This document shows, one piece after another, positions 4,912 through 6,334 of a stretch of 6,334 nt of DNA. The first letter of the stretch is position 1, and every line of letters starts with the position of its first letter. The notes under the pieces were generated by a model. It had not been told where the DNA came from and ran no database searches. It saw only the letters and a list, made by a program, of their open reading frames with translations. This DNA comes from Candidatus Moraniibacteriota bacterium (GTDB lineage: Bacteria; Patescibacteriota; Minisyncoccia; Moranbacterales; UBA1568). A program made the position numbers and the translations under genes. Location: positions 1-6,334 of the forward strand of contig JAUYFO010000088.1 in assembly GCA_030690925.1 (NCBI GenBank), written 5' to 3'.

Positions 4912-6093
4912 TTACTCGCTGAATTTTCGCAGCCCCATGTAGAGAGCCTGTGGATTGTCCGGGTCATAAGCAAGGACTGAAATACTGCGATCAACAAACA
5001 AATCCGCAACCGCCCAGGTGTTGCCACCATTTTTTGACTTGTAGAAGGCGTGTCCAGCCACAAAAGAAATCTCATTGGCATCTCGAGGATTCAGGGCTAC
5101 GGCTCGGATAGGGAACATTTCAGCACTTTCGATGATATTGATCTTGTCCCAATTCTTACCAAAGTCGTTACTTCGATACAGTCCGCCATCCTTACTCACA
5201 TATACTCGTCCTGAGACTGTTGGGTCAGAGCTGAGCGAAAGGAGTGCTCCTGGCATAACCCTTTTTTCCTCTCTTTCCCGTTCTTCGGTTGTGAGGGGTT
5301 GCTTGCGCTTCGCCTGTTCACCCTGCTTCTCCTGCTCCCAATCAATAAACGTGGCACCACCATTGGCAGAATAGTAAACCTTACTATTGAAACTGAGTGC
5401 ATAGAGCGACAGTGGTTTACTAGCATCAAACGCGATATCAGTAATCGGTCCGTCCATGGCAGCACCGATATTCCTCCAGGTTTCGCCGCTATCGGTACTC
5501 TTCACCACTGTCCCGGCACTGGTTCCCGCAAAGAGCACGTTGGTATCTCGGGGGTGCTGAGCCAGGATAGTAATGACGACGTTCTCCCCTGGCTCGGTGT
5601 AGACAGCCCGCCAAGTCGTCCCGCCGTCATCCGTACGAAAAATTTTTCCCAAATTCCCCAGCGTTCCCGAAGCAAACATCCGCATATCGGGGTTGCCCCT
5701 ATCAAGAATGAAGCTGTAGATCTTTTTTGGTGGGAAAGAAATCGGCATCCAGGTCTCACCACTATCGGTCGTTTTGAAAATCCCACTTTCTGCCGTCCCG
5801 ATATAGATCGTCTTGGGGTCATTGGGGTGAAACGACATAGCCAAAATATCAGCCTTGGTAATAGACTGCTTCTCATCCACCTTGGACTTGACCTCAAATG
5901 TCTGCCCGCCGTCCACGCTCTTCCAGAGGCTACCACTTCGCACCTTCTGCCCCAAGGCATCGACTGGGCTATCCTGCGCGGTAGGGATAGGCGCCGCTGC
6001 CGGTATCAACGAACAGCCAGAGAGGAGTGTCGCCAGCCCTACCACAACTACCAATTTTTTGACCATATTTTTGTGTACCCAGCGGTACTTCAT
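4912..6093 (-). CDS. Asp-box (BNR/Ycf48-like) beta-propeller lipoprotein
   Basis: The protein is 393 residues. The start at 6093 has an upstream GGAGG site (6106-6110, 12 bases away); the alternative ATG at 6066 has none. An N-terminal basic stretch, the hydrophobic segment LVVVVGLATL and lipobox LLSG-C (Cys27) mark it as a lipoprotein. A Pro/Ala linker follows (PAAAPIPTAQ). Seven Asp-box-like motifs (S-x-D-x-G-x-T-W type) lie at about 59-66, 108-115, 154-161, 199-206, 242-249, 308-315 and 353-360, for example TTDSGETW, STDSGETW and SKNGGNTW. Each precedes a repeat with a FHPNDPKTIYIGT-like strand, giving a beta-propeller related to Ycf48/Vps10/BNR proteins. No sialidase catalytic residues or RIP motif are evident. 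Residues 252-279 form a highly charged Lys/Glu/Arg insertion in the propeller. The partner and function are unknown; a scaffold or binding role outside the membrane is likely. Confidence 0.9.
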   Translation of the reverse strand: MKYRWVHKNMVKKLVVVVGLATLLSGCSLIPAAAPIPTAQDSPVDALGQKVRSGSLWKSVDGGQTFEVKSKVDEKQSITKADILAMSFHPNDPKTIYIGTAESGIFKTTDSGETWMPISFPPKKIYSFILDRGNPDMRMFASGTLGNLGKIFRTDDGGTTWRAVYTEPGENVVITILAQHPRDTNVLFAGTSAGTVVKSTDSGETWRNIGAAMDGPITDIAFDASKPLSLYALSFNSKVYYSANGGATFIDWEQEKQGEQAKRKQPLTTEEREREEKRVMPGALLSLSSDPTVSGRVYVSKDGGLYRSNDFGKNWDKINIIESAEMFPIRAVALNPRDANEISFVAGHAFYKSKNGGNTWAVADLFVDRSISVLAYDPDNPQALYMGLRKFSE

Positions 6094-6154
6094 CTGTGCA
6101 GGTTACCTCCAGAAACTTTCACCCATCAAAGTTGTCCCGTTGGGTGTCAATTCT
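6094..6154 (-). promoter_or_regulatory. Structured 5' leader with two overlapping hairpins
   Basis: On the minus strand CACCCA (6141-6146) can pair with TGGGTG (6120-6125). AACTTT (6128-6133) can instead pair with AAAGTT (6114-6119), enclosing the TGGGTG in its loop. The two cannot easily form together. Both lie just upstream of the GGAGG ribosome site (6106-6110). This may be a small switch or a coincidence; stems are only 6 bp. Confidence 0.3.
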
Positions 6155-6160
6155 GCATCC

Positions 6161-6169
6161 AGTATAGCA
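6161..6169 (-). promoter_or_regulatory. Extended -10 promoter of the lipoprotein-frr-rseP block
   Basis: The minus strand reads TGCTATACT, a TG-extended -10 with five of six bases matching TATAAT. The region 17-18 bases upstream (CTTTTGT) is only a weak -35, as is common for extended -10 promoters. A start near 6154 gives a leader of about 60 bases. Confidence 0.55.
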
Positions 6170-6229
6170 GAAAAAGTCCCCGAACAAAAGAAAACGCATT
6201 GAATGACCTAAAATGACACCGAAGCCACA

Positions 6230-6288
6230 CTGTATGAATGATGTAATACAGCACTGAAAGGAGTAGATTGGGAGGTTGTTACCAACCT
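6230..6288. repeat. Two small intergenic hairpins at the right end
   Basis: CTGTAT (6230-6235) pairs with ATACAG (6246-6251) around a 10-base loop. AGGTTG (6273-6278) pairs with CAACCT (6283-6288) around a TTAC tetraloop. Neither is followed by a T-run on either strand. Together with short open frames at the edge they may mark the end of a gene lying to the right, but I cannot support a gene within 6170-6334. Confidence 0.4.
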
Positions 6289-6334
6289 AACCCACGTCTC
6301 TCTATGAACCGTAATGCTCGCAACCAATATATGA

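Noticed and set aside
5299..6216. 305-residue plus-strand open frame over the Asp-box lipoprotein gene
   Set aside because: It is antisense to seven Asp-box repeats and a lipoprotein signal on the minus strand. No ribosome site or recognisable protein features occur.
6260..6320. tRNA-like appearance around GGTTGGTAACAACC on the minus strand
   Set aside because: The D-arm-like motif has no matching anticodon arm, T-arm (GGTTCRA) or acceptor stem.
6304..6334. Plus-strand ATG opening a frame (MNRNARNQYM) to the right edge
   Set aside because: Only 10 codons are visible and no ribosome site lies at a useful distance.
1..6334. CRISPR arrays, insertion sequences, att sites
   Set aside because: No regularly spaced repeats with spacers, no transposase and no terminal inverted repeats were seen. 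The only direct repeat has two copies with a 7-base gap.

Overview
The window is a bacterial segment in which every supportable gene lies on the minus strand. Reading minus-strand genes from right to left, it holds two transcription blocks. I infer a Patescibacteria/CPR-type (Parcubacteria-like) genome. The reasons are a short-insert S2P/RseP protease with CPR-style surroundings of its active site, frr followed directly by rseP without the dxr-uppS-cdsA genes usual elsewhere, an Asp-box lipoprotein, and AATTGATACTTGAAAATT / TTGGAAATTG repeats between genes. No rRNA or marker gene is present to prove the phylum.

Block 1 (6169 down to 2924): an extended -10 promoter and a structured leader precede a secreted Asp-box (BNR/Ycf48-like) beta-propeller lipoprotein. 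Ribosome recycling factor (frr) follows after about 20-30 bases, then a repeat-rich gap, then the intramembrane site-2 protease RseP. The block closes with a strong intrinsic terminator at 2924-2961. The frr and rseP genes are housekeeping and regulated-proteolysis genes; the lipoprotein is an envelope protein of unknown partner.

Block 2 (2895 down to the left edge): a near-consensus promoter (TTGACA, 17-base spacer, TAGTAT) drives a Wzz-like polysaccharide chain-length/co-polymerase membrane protein, with a predicted leader of only about 10 bases. A long hairpin starts 3 bases after its stop codon. A second hairpin and a boxA-like element follow, all in the leader of a lipoprotein of unknown family. 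The last gene is a large secreted protein with a LysM-like domain, five cysteines, a proline-rich linker and a beta-rich C-terminal region, and it runs off the left edge at base 1. This last gene has no stop in the window and covers 1-1092 in full. The three products are all predicted at the cell envelope and may work together in surface polysaccharide or peptidoglycan-associated assembly; that link is inference from adjacency.

Base composition differs along the window. Hand counts of single 60-base lines give about 57-68% GC in the LysM and lipoprotein genes, 38-52% in the Wzz-like gene, and about 31% over 120 bases inside rseP. The right-hand 240 bases (6094-6334) contain the promoter, leader and small hairpins, but no gene I can support.
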